This document shows, one piece after another, positions 35,301-47,300 of a stretch of DNA of 64,000 bases. Where the stretch lies: the NCBI GenBank assembly GCA_036583965.1, contig JAZBQD010000009.1, positions 7,090,508 through 7,154,507 of the forward strand, read 5' to 3'. The notes below the pieces were generated by a model, which was not told the origin of the DNA, ran no database searches, and saw only the letters and a list, made by a program, of their open reading frames with translations. The translations under genes were made by a program, and so were the position numbers. The first letter of the stretch is position 1. Every line of letters begins with the position of its first letter. The DNA comes from Prunella strophiata. Its lineage: Eukaryota; Chordata; Aves; Passeriformes; Prunellidae.

Positions 35301-38300
35301 GGGGAGGTTCAGCATGGGGGTCTCACCCACTCAGTGGTGGAGCACTTAGACCTCTGGCCTGTGGCTTCTTTCCCCACCAAGAGCAGCCAGTTCCCCAGCA
35401 GCACCGAGGGTCTGTCTGTGCAGCCATGTCTCTGTGGGCACAGTGGGAGCCTTGGTGGCAGGCCATGCCTTGCTGTCCTGCCAGGCCAGCTGTGGCTGCT
35501 CAGTGGTGCAGAGCTCCCAGGCCATGTTAGGGTGGGAGCTGGGGGCTGCAGACACAGAGCAGGGTCTGGCACAGCCCCAGGAGAGGCAGCATTCAGGCAG
35601 TCTCATTCCAAGGAACATCTCTGCAGATCAAGGGCTTGGCATGGCTTCAGCAGCCGAGCTGTGCCCAGCACTTCCCCAGTTGCCCACATGGGATGGGGAT
35701 GTATAATCACATTGACACACACTGGACACATGCTTATTTCTAAAATTCATTTTATGCTTTTTGTCCCCATGGGCATGGGCAGATACATTGCTAGAAACTT
35801 CCAGCTCCATTAGCACTCCAGTTTGGTTTTTTTGTTGGTTTTTTTTTTTTTTTTTGCTTTTATGGAGGAAGAGCCCACGGCACAGCCAGTCCCAGCCAGG
35901 CTGGTCAGTGTGAGTCTGGGGGCCCTTCCCCCAGCACTGCTGTGCCTCAGCTGGGAGGGTCCCCACTGCTCCCAGGAGATGTGTGGGTCAGCAGTGAGAG
36001 AGAAGCACAAGGGCTGAGATCCTTGGGATGCAGAGGAAAGACAGTGACTGCTCATAGCACAGCGAACTATGAGGTGATGTTCCTTAACTCTTGGGAAGTT
36101 GGATGGAATATAATAATGGTGCAGTATATAATTAAAGTTCAGATATCTTAATTAGGGGATCCAAGGGAGCTTGCTCAGAGATAAAAGAGTAGCAGATGTG
36201 TTAGTGAGGAACAGCTGACGTGCTACGGAGGAAACCTAAAATCAAAAGCCCATGAAAGGTTTCATGCTCTATTATTGCCGAATGAATCCGTAGTTCAAAG
36301 TCTTTCTGACTACTTAGTGCATTCAGTTTGATCATCTGGGCATTGATACATATTTTTTCTTTTACATCTTCTCATATCTACCTTCTCCTGCCCGATAGTT
36401 TTGATAAGGATGTGTCCCTGCGTGTAACATCAATCCCGTGACGAGCAGCAGGGTTTGAATCTCAACAGGTCCAGTCCATCTGAGAAATGGTCACAGAGAG
36501 AAACATCTCATTAATGATGCCCTAGTAGCAAAAACAAGAGTGTGCAACTGAAATTGTCAGAAAAATATTGACTTTTTTTTTAATTAAAAGATCTTGGTGG
36601 AATTCCTCATACCTGGAAATTGATATTCAGCAATGATGTTGTTCGTTTCTCTGTATCCCTTACCATCTTTGAAGTAATTTTTAACATCCTGCTGCCGTGT
36701 GTTTATAGAGGAAGAGCAGTGAGGGTCACAGCCCTGGGAAGACAGTGAGATCTGTTCGTGTGCTGTTAATGTTCAGGCTGTGAAGCACAGCAGGGCCCCT
36801 CACACAACCCTCCCACCTGGGTTTGCAAATGTATCCGTAGTCAAACACCAAAGCACCACTGTGTCTCTCCTTGTATGTGCAAACTGGTCTTTTTGTTGTG
36901 GAAAGCGTGCAGTTTATTTTCCTTATGCCTCTTCCATTCCATTTCTCTCTCTCATTGACTAATTTATGCTGGGTTTTATTTATTTTTTTTAGCATAGTAG
37001 AAGGCAGAAAGGGGGGAGAGGTTGGGGTCAGGTTCTCCAGCCTGGGTAAGCGTGGGTGGAGGATCTGGCCCCCCTGTCCCTGCTGGGCTCCCCCCTGGGA
37101 TTTAGCCAAGGAAGGGCTCCCACCCCCGCGCTGCTTCTTAGCGTCCTTGTTTTCCTCTGATCACGATTGACCGCTGTTGTGTTCTGCTTGTTTTTTTCTT
37201 AATTTGCTTTTTTATTATTTTCCTTTTTATATTTTATCCAGATCCCCCCACAACTATCCCTCCTCCCACAACAACCACCACCACTACCACCACCATCCCT
37301 ACCACCATCACAGGTATGGTACCTTCATAACCATTGGAAATGTCCTGAATGTTTATTGTCTTTTATGTATATAAGCAGAGCATGAAGCCTGGGGAAAAAC
37401 AACAAACCAATCACTTGCAGTATTTTTTTTTTCCTCAAATACGCCCACCCACAGCACGAGCTCTGGTCCAGCAGCTCGGTGTGTCAGACAGTCCTTGCTG
37501 TGGGTGTGGGTGTTCTTGAAATGTGGGAATTGTCATGGCAGGAAAAGTGATTAATTCAGTTACTGGTGGCCAGCATTGGGTACCTCAAATGCAGGATGCC
37601 AAAAGCCTTAGAGCTCCCTTAGCACAGGCAGTCATCTCAGCCTCCATCCCATCAGTATCAATTTCAGAACAATTTATAGAAAGTTTGATCTTCAGCAGTT
37701 CAATTCACCTGTTGTGACTCAAGATGCTTTTTCTCGTGCGGAGATGTTGGTCTTTCTCTGTGATAAGCTTCTCCCTCACTCTCCCAGAAAAGGGAATTCC
37801 ACCAGTTGTTTTTATTGTGTGAATATCATCCATAGGCCCCTTCTTGAGGAGCTGCCTTTCAGCTTGTGAGACTTTCTGTGTTTTGTGAGAAAAGATGAAT
37901 AAAAACAACCAGCAAGATCATGACACCTCTCTGACACATCCTCATACCTCCTCACAGACCTGACTCATCAGGAAAACCCTTCTGATTTATTTGTAACCAT
38001 TCGCATTGTCATTTCTCTGACCTTTCCTATTCCAACCGCTGCTTTTGCTTTTGCTTGCTGCTTTTTGTGGGTTTTGGTTTGGTTTTGTTTTTTTTTTTTT
38101 TTTTTTTTTTTTGAGGCGGAGGTGACAAACGGCAGGTGAGGATGGACCATTGAATAGCTAATGGCACAACGTTTACTGTTGCTGTAAACCACCCCTTGTG
38201 TAAATGCCTTCACGTTTTATTTGCTTTTATGACGCTGCTCAGCTGACTCTCGCCACCTGCCCAGGGCGTTTCGTGGCTTCTTTTCCTCCCGAGGTTTTTG

Positions 38301-41300
38301 CACCCAAGGCAGGTGAAGCCTCTCCAGCCTCTCCAGGCGGCACCATCACCCTGCAGCCTCGCCGCGCTCCGCTTCCTCCCCGCAGGTCACCCCAGCTCCG
38401 GGCACCCAGCCTGGCGTGCTTGGGATTGCTCTCCCTTTTTCCCCTGTGTCTGATTTCTAGACTTAACCCGCTTTTGTTTCAGAGGAGGTTTGAAGCTTTC
38501 TCAAAGCCTCCCTGAGAGCTGGTGGCAGAGAAGCTCGGCCGTGTGTCCCACAGGCTGTACCTGGACGTGCTCACAGGTTTCTTTCTTCGACGGTAATTGC
38601 TCGTGATTTCAGTGAATTTTGGAAGGTTAAAATGAACCATGTGTCTTGGTGCTTGGATAACCCCTTCAGTTAATCTTGGTGCCTGCAAACCTTAATGACT
38701 GTCCTTTTTCTGGGAACTGGGTTGTTATCAGCCTGTCATTTTAGGGATTGCCCCAGCACTGCCTTCCAAAGCCTGTGCTGTCCTCACTTGTCCTCACATG
38801 CTGTGTCAGGGTCCACAGCAGTGCCTGGTTCTTCCCAATAAACAGCAGTTTGGTTGTTTGCTGTCCTGCTGCGAAGTGTTGTGGCATGTCCGTGGATGCT
38901 CAGTAGCCTTTGGGCTTTCCTTCACATAGCTTTCCAGCTTTTTTTATATTAAAAATAAGAAGGGGAGGGAGGTGGTCCTTGCAGTTGGAAATGGCCGTGT
39001 CATCAGCCTGGCAGAGGTCCCTTGGGGTAAGGAACATGTGGCTGTCCAGCATTGTTCTCTCACCTTGGTTTGCAGTGGTGGAGGGTCTCAGACTCTGGTG
39101 GCAGAACCCAGTGGGTCTCCATTACCTTCTTGATGCTTTTCTGTGTTGGCTTTGAACTGCTGAGGAGGCTGGAAAAGTAATGATGTGATATTGCTCCCTG
39201 ATTCCAGCAGTTCCTGCTCCCTGTTTGTTGGAAGAAGATTCACTAATGCTGATAAGAGAAATTAGTATTTTCTTCCCTGGCACTGAGTCTTCTTGACATG
39301 TGTCTTACCATCCTCTGCCCATGAGTTCAGTGTGCTTTTCCCACCCAGAGCAGCTGAGGCTTCTCCTCCCTCTGTCATGCAGAAATGTACGTGTGTGTCC
39401 TCTCCAGTCAGTGGTCAGGAGCGTGGAGCCACACCAGCTTCTGCCCTTCAGTAGTTAAGAGACTTTGTGGCTGGAAAAAATTAGGTCAAATTAACATAAT
39501 CTCTGGAATTACATAGCAGAGTAGTGTTGGAACACTTTTCAAAGCCTTGAGAGACACCTGATAGCTTAATTCCCATCCTCACCCAAATGCTCCAGTATTC
39601 TTCCTGTCTGACAGAGGAAAGGTGGGAGACAAGAGGGTGTTCTCTGAGCTGCTGGCAATCCAGGTATCTGGAGCCAGCCCAGCGGAATCCAGTCCTTAGG
39701 ATGAGGTGGGTTTGAAATCTGCTTTGTTTTGCTTTTTTCCCCCTACTTTTAGTGTAACCCTGACGTAGTTCATGTCCCCTGGAACCATGGAGTAGTTCTG
39801 AAAAACAATTGTCTTGCTTTAATTGAATAAAACATGGGGAGAGAGGCTGCACTGAAGCAGTTTCTAGCAGGTGACCCTAGAAAATTCTGCCCTTGGAGTT
39901 GTCCTTTTGATTTATTGGTTCAGGGAGTTTCTGGGGGAGCTCTTGGAAAGCTGACCTGATGCTTTCTCCAGCGAAGGACAAGCTGAACAGTGAAGTTTCC
40001 AGACACCACGACCTTTAGAGCTTTCCCTCTGTCACTTTAGTGTAGGTGCTTGAAAAGATTTCCTGCATGACAACTTGATCTTTTCCACGTATCCCCCAGC
40101 AGCATTGATATTCCAGCCATCCTTTGGTGTTCCAGCCGTTATCACTGCCGAGCCCTTTTTTATCAGTTAAATTGTCCTTGTGGCTTTCTTCATTAAGATG
40201 TACAATACGATACAGCAGAGCAAACAGCATCATTTGAATTACCCTGGAGCTGCTCCTGGAAATGCTGGGCTTGGGCAGCTGTTGTTTCCTGGGAAATAAA
40301 GGTCCTTAATCACAGCCCAGCCCTCATCTCAGGTTTACCTGCCTGTCCCAGCCTCCTTGCAGCCACCCAGGCACTGGCACACCCACCTCCCAGGATCCAC
40401 AGCGTCATTCCTAGGTGCAATTTGCATTTCCCATGCTTTCTGCACAGGTGGAATTGCACAGGTGTCTTGGCAGCAGTTTTGGTGAAGATCTGGGGGTGAC
40501 ACGTGCAGGTTGCCAGTGTTGCCAGCCCTGCAGCAGATGCTGCTGGCTCTGCAAAGGCACTGCTCTCCATCCTTTGTGGCAGCATCAGCAGCAGGCTGGG
40601 GGCTCCCAATGTCCCCCCTGGAATGCCCATTTAGAGCATATTTTATATTTCAGGGGGCTGTAAGATTGCAGGCAGTTTTCACTTGAGAATTCCCAGAGGT
40701 GCTCCAGCCCTTTCAGTGAATGCCTGTGGAAAGCACCAAGCCCATCCGGTGGAAACAGCTCTGAGTTCCTTCCTGAGGCTCAGGATTTGTACAAACAGGA
40801 ACAAGCTCTCTTTGGCTTGGAGGTGTGCAGGAGCTAGTGAGCTCCAAAGCAGGAGCTGAGTTGGGAGTATCAGCTCTTGAGCAGGGGCGCATGGTGGTGG
40901 AACTTTCCTGTCACCCACAGGGGCAAGCACTGTCTCCTGAGAAGCACACCTTTGTGTCATCCCAGGTGCTTTAAAAATAATAGCACATGGAATTTTGAAC
41001 TCTCTGAGTAAACATAGTGTTGCAAGTTTTCAGAGCATTTCACATGCTGAAAAACTTCCACAAAACAAGAAAAATTACTTTATCCTCAGTAGGAGTTTGT
41101 CCTTTCCTAATTACAGCCGGTGGTGTGAAAAGCTGCAGTTGCAGGGGTTTTATTCCAGCAGTAATCCCAGTGCTGGTGGGCAGGAAGAATGCAGTCCCAG
41201 TCATCCTTCCCTCAGATTTCCTGGCAGTGGGTTTGTGGGAGGTGAAGAGGCAGCTGGGGATGACTGAAGCACTGCGTCCTGGCAGGATCCTGATGTCAGC

Positions 41301-44300
41301 TCAGGTACGGCCACTTCTGCCTGGAACTGCTGCAGGTGCTGACCTGATTATGGAATTTAATTGTAAAAACACATTTACTCCCCAGTCAGCTCAGAGGGGT
41401 CAGCTTCAGCTCGGCTGTCTGGACTCTCTTACAGTCTCTGGCTTTCCCAGGGATGTGGAGATGCCCACGTTGCCATCAGGAGATGGGCACATTGTCAGGA
41501 GGGCTCGCTGGTTTGCTCTCGGCATTCCCAGTCTGGTGTTGAGTTGTGACATGTTCAGGTGCTTGATGCCACTGTGCAGGGACGCAGCCCAGGGATTTGT
41601 TCCCCCAAATTATTTATTATTTAACTTCTGCTTTCTGTTGAAGGTTCTGCCTGTCCCTGGTAAAATGTCAAGTTAATTTAAAGATGATTCTGCGCCTTTC
41701 TGACATTTTCATCCAGGATGTGTCTGCATTAAAGGGGCTAAAGGCAGAGCTGACAGGTCTGGGATAGGAAATAAAATTAAATAAAATTCAGTCTTTCTGT
41801 CCCATGTCCAGCCAGTAGCAGGCAGGACCTGTCATATGTGGCCTTACTTTTGGTGACACAGCATAAGCAGTGCACAAACCATCATCTTGCTGAGCAGAAG
41901 CGTGGGTTGTGTGCAAGCTTGGGCTTGAAATCAAACCCAAATCCTCCCAAGTCTGTATGGAGAAACATGCAAAAGCATGGCTGGAGCCACTGTGCTAATT
42001 TCAGATTATTTTTGTTCTGGTCACACACACCATCCATACAGATTGTGATGATTTTTGTGAAACATCTGGTCTGCTAATCAAGCTGTCCCCCGGGCCCATT
42101 GCAGCTCGCCTGGACCGGGGCACGCAGCACCAACCTGGAGCACTGTACAGAGCAGATCAGGGGGCTCAGGAATGCAAAGGACATCTCCATCCATCCTTGG
42201 AGGAGCATGTGCTGAGGGAGAGGATGGCTGAGCTGAGGGAGAGGATGGATGGGCCACTGCACTCTGGTGTTTGAGCCCTGTCACCCCTCAGCTCGTGCAT
42301 TGCTGTGGGATGTGACATCTGTGCTGGTGTCTCACAGAAGTTTGATCCAGTGGAATGCCAGGAAGGGCTTTGTAGGCCTTTTCATCAGCCCCAAGGACCT
42401 GAACCAAAGCAGGGATCCATTTGCAGTGCTGCATGCTGTTCCCTCAGGCTGCTGCAAAGGCAGCAACGTGCAGGAATTTCCACTCGCCCCGGTCAGTACG
42501 TGTGAAGTAGTCTGGAAAATCGGGAAGAATAAGAGCTCCACGCGTCAGGGATCAGATTGGCTTTTGGTTTCAGTTCAGAAAGCAATTTAAAAAGCAATAT
42601 ATTGAATGGATATCTATACTTGCTAAAGCCTCTTTAAATTTGAAAGGCAGCAGCGTGTTTTGCTGTTATTTTGTGGATGTGCTGCTGTAATTCTGTGTGT
42701 GCTCCTCAGCCCCAGCACTGAGTACCCCTGCGAGGCTGCAGTACTGCAGCTGCAGCACTCAACCAGGGGAATTTAATTTTGCTGCTGGGGTTTTAATATT
42801 CCTCCATCGTGCTTGTTCTGTTTGAGGCTGTGAACTAATTATGGCCAAGTTTAAAGGGCCTGGTCTGTCACACTCTGCAAACAGTTTGAACTTGGAGAGA
42901 ATCCATTTGAGAAAACGAGGAGGCTCAGCAGTGGAGCTCATAACTCTGAGAAATGTTGCCCAGCTGCCTCCATGCAGTAATTTTATAAATACGTGTGTGT
43001 ATATGTGTGTGTGCCCTTGCATAGCTGCCTAATGGGGTGGTGAGTGCCTAGAGTTTGGGTGTCATCTGAGTTGTCCTGGCTGGCAGATATTTTTTTCTTA
43101 TGGCCAGTGCTACACAGAATTCCCAGTAAAGTGAAATTTGAAGTTTTGTAGAATCCAATGGTTACTCCTTTGGGTACCTTCTGTAACTGTAAACCAGGCC
43201 TCTGAGGAGCTTTTGTACACAAAGATTTTGGAAGTCCTTGACATTGTTCTGCTTTTCCTGAACAGCATGTTTAGTTCTCTTCCTGATTGGCATTGGGAAG
43301 AGAAGCCTTGATACTAAGATAGAAAATCCCACACTGAGTTGAGTCTGTTTGGTTATGTGATTTCTACATCCTCTTGGCTTTGCTGCCCCTGGTAAACCAG
43401 CCCCTTCTTCATCACCAGCTTTCCATTTTAAATGATAGCTATCAGGCTTGGGTGATCATGTAGCATATTGATGGCTTGGGACCAGAACAGTGCTTTTTTT
43501 GTGGTGGCAGAGCCTTTCTTTGGCTTTGGTTAACATTAGTTAAGTCAGGAGTGTACCAAAGAGTTCTTGTTGGTCAGCATTTGAGGAGAAGAGATGGTTT
43601 TTGTTGTAGGACATGGGGCAGAAAGCTGATCCCTGGGGTGCTGTGTGCCTGCTCTGACATGGAAGTGTGGCTGTTCCTGAAAGCAGAGCAGAATCTGGTG
43701 GCACAAACCCAGGATTCAGAAAAGCACCTTCAAAGTTAGCCAGTCCAGCCTAAAGTTAGAGGTTGTGTGAGCAGCAGCCCTGTAGGATCAGGATGTCCTT
43801 TCCCGGGTGAGGAGTGGCAGTGGTGGGGCCGGGACACACACGGATTTGCAGGAATGCACTGATTTGGTACCAAAGCACCAGTGACTGTGTTCTCTCCTCT
43901 GCCCCATGTTGATGTAGAAACACGCCAGTGTCAGTGCATTCATGTCCTGACCACGGGGTCGTTCCCTGCAGAGCACTGGTGGGTACAGTCCTTCTTCCCA
44001 AAGAAGGCTGGGACTGGACAGGACTCCCCGAAAGCTCACTAAACTTTAACCGGTCTGTGTTTCCTATTGCAACCATCCAAACCATTTGCTAATCATAACT
44101 TTGTCATTCCAGCTGCAGCCAACATGTGTTTGACGTGGATATTTGTTCGCACTTACAACCGCTTGAGAACTTTATTTTGTGTAACCTGTCGGTCTCTGTC
44201 CCCGGACGGGGAAGCGAGATGCACTGTCCAGTTTGCACTGTTTCTTCACTAATAATCTCTTCCAGCACATCAATACAAGTTTGCTTCCAGCAGATTCTCT

Positions 44301-47300
44301 ATTTATTGTAAAAGCTGACATAACTTTTTTTATTTCAGGAAGACAGTAAATTGAGACTATTTATAGATGCCAAGAATGCTATCTCAGGAATTAATACTCA
44401 GTTTTACAACCCCTTCTAAACAATGGCTTTCCCCCCACCTCCACCACCATTTCCCCTTCCACCATTTGCTTGGTTCAAACAAATGGGGATTGCTACCCAA
44501 AACCAAAGCAAAGCCCTGCTCTTGTTCTCCTCGTGGCTTTGGAAGGTTTCCCCTGCAGCCCCCAGAGCTCCCGCAGGAGAACAAGGGCTGGCCCCCTTGA
44601 GGGTGCCTTAGATTTGGTTGCCAAGATGAGAACAGCCTACATTGGCAGTGGAATGATGGCTAATGATGGCTTGATAATCTGTTATGCAAATCTTGGTGCA
44701 GTTTGTTAAACTGTGCAGGGTTTATTTGTTTTGCTTCCATAATTAAAGCATGTAGACCTTGTATCTGTAAGTATTGTGTATTCCTTGTATGATTCTTGTC
44801 TTTGCTGCTGCTTCAGGAATTCAGCCCTGGGCTGTCCTCAGCTAAATTGCCAAGAAACTGGTCCTCTTTTTTCCACTGCTGCCTCTGCCCACGCAGGGGA
44901 CCCGTGCCCGGGTTGTCTGCCAGCATGTCACCAAGGGGGAACGCCGCTGTGAATTGTCTGTCCTTGCTGCAAAACCCAAGCTCCAGGCTACTGTGCAGGG
45001 CCAGGCGGTGCAGTGCTGCTCACCCCACGGTGTTACTCACTCAAACACTGCCTGCCTGCAGCCAGGCAGGGCTCCAGGGATCCCTCCAGGGATTTATTTC
45101 AGTGGGAGCCTGCCCGCTCCAGCCACTGACCCCTGCCACAGAATACCTCCCTCCACATGGAAAGTAAATGGCCTCCAACAACTAAATAAGCCAGTAAATT
45201 GAGCAATGTGGTTACATTTGGTTTAGACCTGTTGATGTGCAGGAAATAACTGCTAGTAAAAGCCTTCAGATTTGGTCAGTCCTTTAAAACTGCCTATTGC
45301 AAACTCCTGGAAGAGACAAAGCATCTCTCCATTGGCAAGGCAGTGACCCCCAGAAATTTCCAGTGGGATGTAGCCCATATGGAGTAGAGTCAGCTTCAGA
45401 CTAACCAGCAAAAAAAGCATCCAGTATATTTTAATTATCCATAGCTGTTCAACCAGATATCTGCTGCAGGAGAGGGACTGGTAATGTTTGTCAACAGTTG
45501 CCAGTTCTAGAATATATTTTATGCTGAAAAAAATGGTTCATCATGCAGGTGGTGGCTGGGAAGCTGGAGGAGGGGCAGGAGCAGACTGTTCCCTGGCCAC
45601 AGGTGCTCTGATGAGGCAGTGTTTGAGTGTGTAACAGCAACGTGCCACGCACCAGCTCTTCATTCTGTTCTGGAGCTTCTGTTTTGTCCCCACCAACCAA
45701 ACTGTTGGTGTCGGTGTTCTCTCCCGTCTCCTGTTCCCCTGACTTTGCAACCACCAGTAATTGTTCTGGCAAGGACCTGGAAAAAGAGAAAAATTTACTG
45801 TTTTCCTCAGGCTCATAGCTTTTGAACTGGAGGCATGTCTTCTAAACAGTGCAACTCACTTCAAATGCTTTTTGCCTTTCATTTTATTATTGCTTGTCAC
45901 GCAATGTTCTTTGAAAGCTTGCTCATATATTATCTGTTCCATTTTTTCCATTTTCCCTTTTTTTGCATGCTGTTCCTCCTGTTTCTTCCCTTCCTCCAAT
46001 CCTCTGTTCCCGTGTGTAGACACAACGGCGACGACAGAACCGGCAGTTCACGGTTGGTATCACATTCCTGTTTATCTTATTTCTCAGCGCTGCTGAGTGG
46101 CAAGACAAGCCTGGGAAGGGGAGGCCAAAAAGGGAACTGGAGTCTTCAAGGGAAAACTGTGTTTCAGGTGGACTCATCTCATAAATACAACATGGGTTCT
46201 AAGGCTGGAAAGTCTGTCTGCTCTTGTCATTTCTGCTGTGAGCTCCCCAGCTGATCATCCTGGTGCCAGACAAGCACAAGCCCCATGGAAGTGGCATGCA
46301 GGTCCAAGCGATGCCAATTGGTTCTCCACCCACTGACTGGAGAGAGTCACTTCACACATGAAAAAGAAATTAATTTTTTTCTTTTTTTGGATTTTTTTTC
46401 TTTTAGATTTTTGAGCATTTTTCTTGCATTTTGAGTTAGTTTTTAAGAGAGGGCATCCAGCAGGTCTGCTGGTGTAGGGCAGCAATGGGGATTCTGGGAT
46501 GCTCCACAGAGGAGCACTCGCCTCCAAGGTCGGCAGGGAAGTTTGCGTTATTACACTGCAGAAGGAGACTGGGAAAACAAATAGCAACACTTTCCTCTCA
46601 GCATAGCAGTCTAGCAAAGTAACCCTTCTCGTCTGCTCGAGGCAGTCTAGCTAACAGCTTGACAGCTTCCTGAGCTTCCTCCATTCCCCGGCGAGCCTAC
46701 GTACGCGCTGCAGGCTGGAAGTTGAGCATCCCATTTTTTTGGCACAAGCTTACTTTTCAGCTGAAGAACCAAAACCTCTGACAATTTTTAATTACAGCTA
46801 ATCCATGTTGGACTTTACTGTTCTAGTTTCTTTTAGCTCTGATAAATTGACTGATTTTTTTACTGACAGAAATCCCTAGCACAGAACACCCCATTCTCCT
46901 GCCTGCTCCCCTTGAGGTGTTGCTTGGACGGGGTCAGAGACAGGACTGAGTGAAGCAATCATTCAGTAAAAATGTGCCAAATCAAGTGGAAGGGCTTGCA
47001 CTTCTTATCCCAAATATTTTACCTACCTGGATGCATTTTCCCACTTGGCATAAAAATCAGAAATCTTTGGGCACGCTTGTGTTTTGTCTGTGTGTCAATT
47101 TCCCTGTGTGTTTTAAATGTCAAGAGCCAACATTGCTGACTTTGTAGCTACATGTTTGTGGCTGGATGTTGATCCCTAAATTTGAAAAAGATCAGGTAGC
47201 CCTGATGATGGCACAACTCCCAACATCCTTGATAGGTGTTTCTACATCAGGAAAGGCTCAGTGTAGGCATGTATTAGACTCTGCAGTGAGGACAAGCTGG

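Larger units (their letters stand above)
37314..46019 (+). other. CADM1: CADM1 intron 8
   Basis: An 8706-bp intron with donor gtatgg and acceptor ccgtgtgtag. It contains a 25-base T run (38088-38112), a small CpG-rich patch (about 38335-38405) and a 21-bp tandem duplication (42211-42248). Short open frames are present, including one with an in-phase acceptor near 44109, but none has a recognisable signature. Confidence 0.92.

Noticed and set aside
38088..38112. Reversed processed pseudogene or retroposon ending in the poly(T)
   Set aside because: No gene-like or transposon-like sequence or target-site duplication could be seen beside the T run.
44109..44252. Phase-1 reading frame after a tcattccag acceptor in intron 8
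   Set aside because: It stays open for about 48 codons, but the peptide is Cys/Arg-rich and unlike any CADM1 part, and it has no plausible donor or tail. Expected by chance in 8.7 kb.
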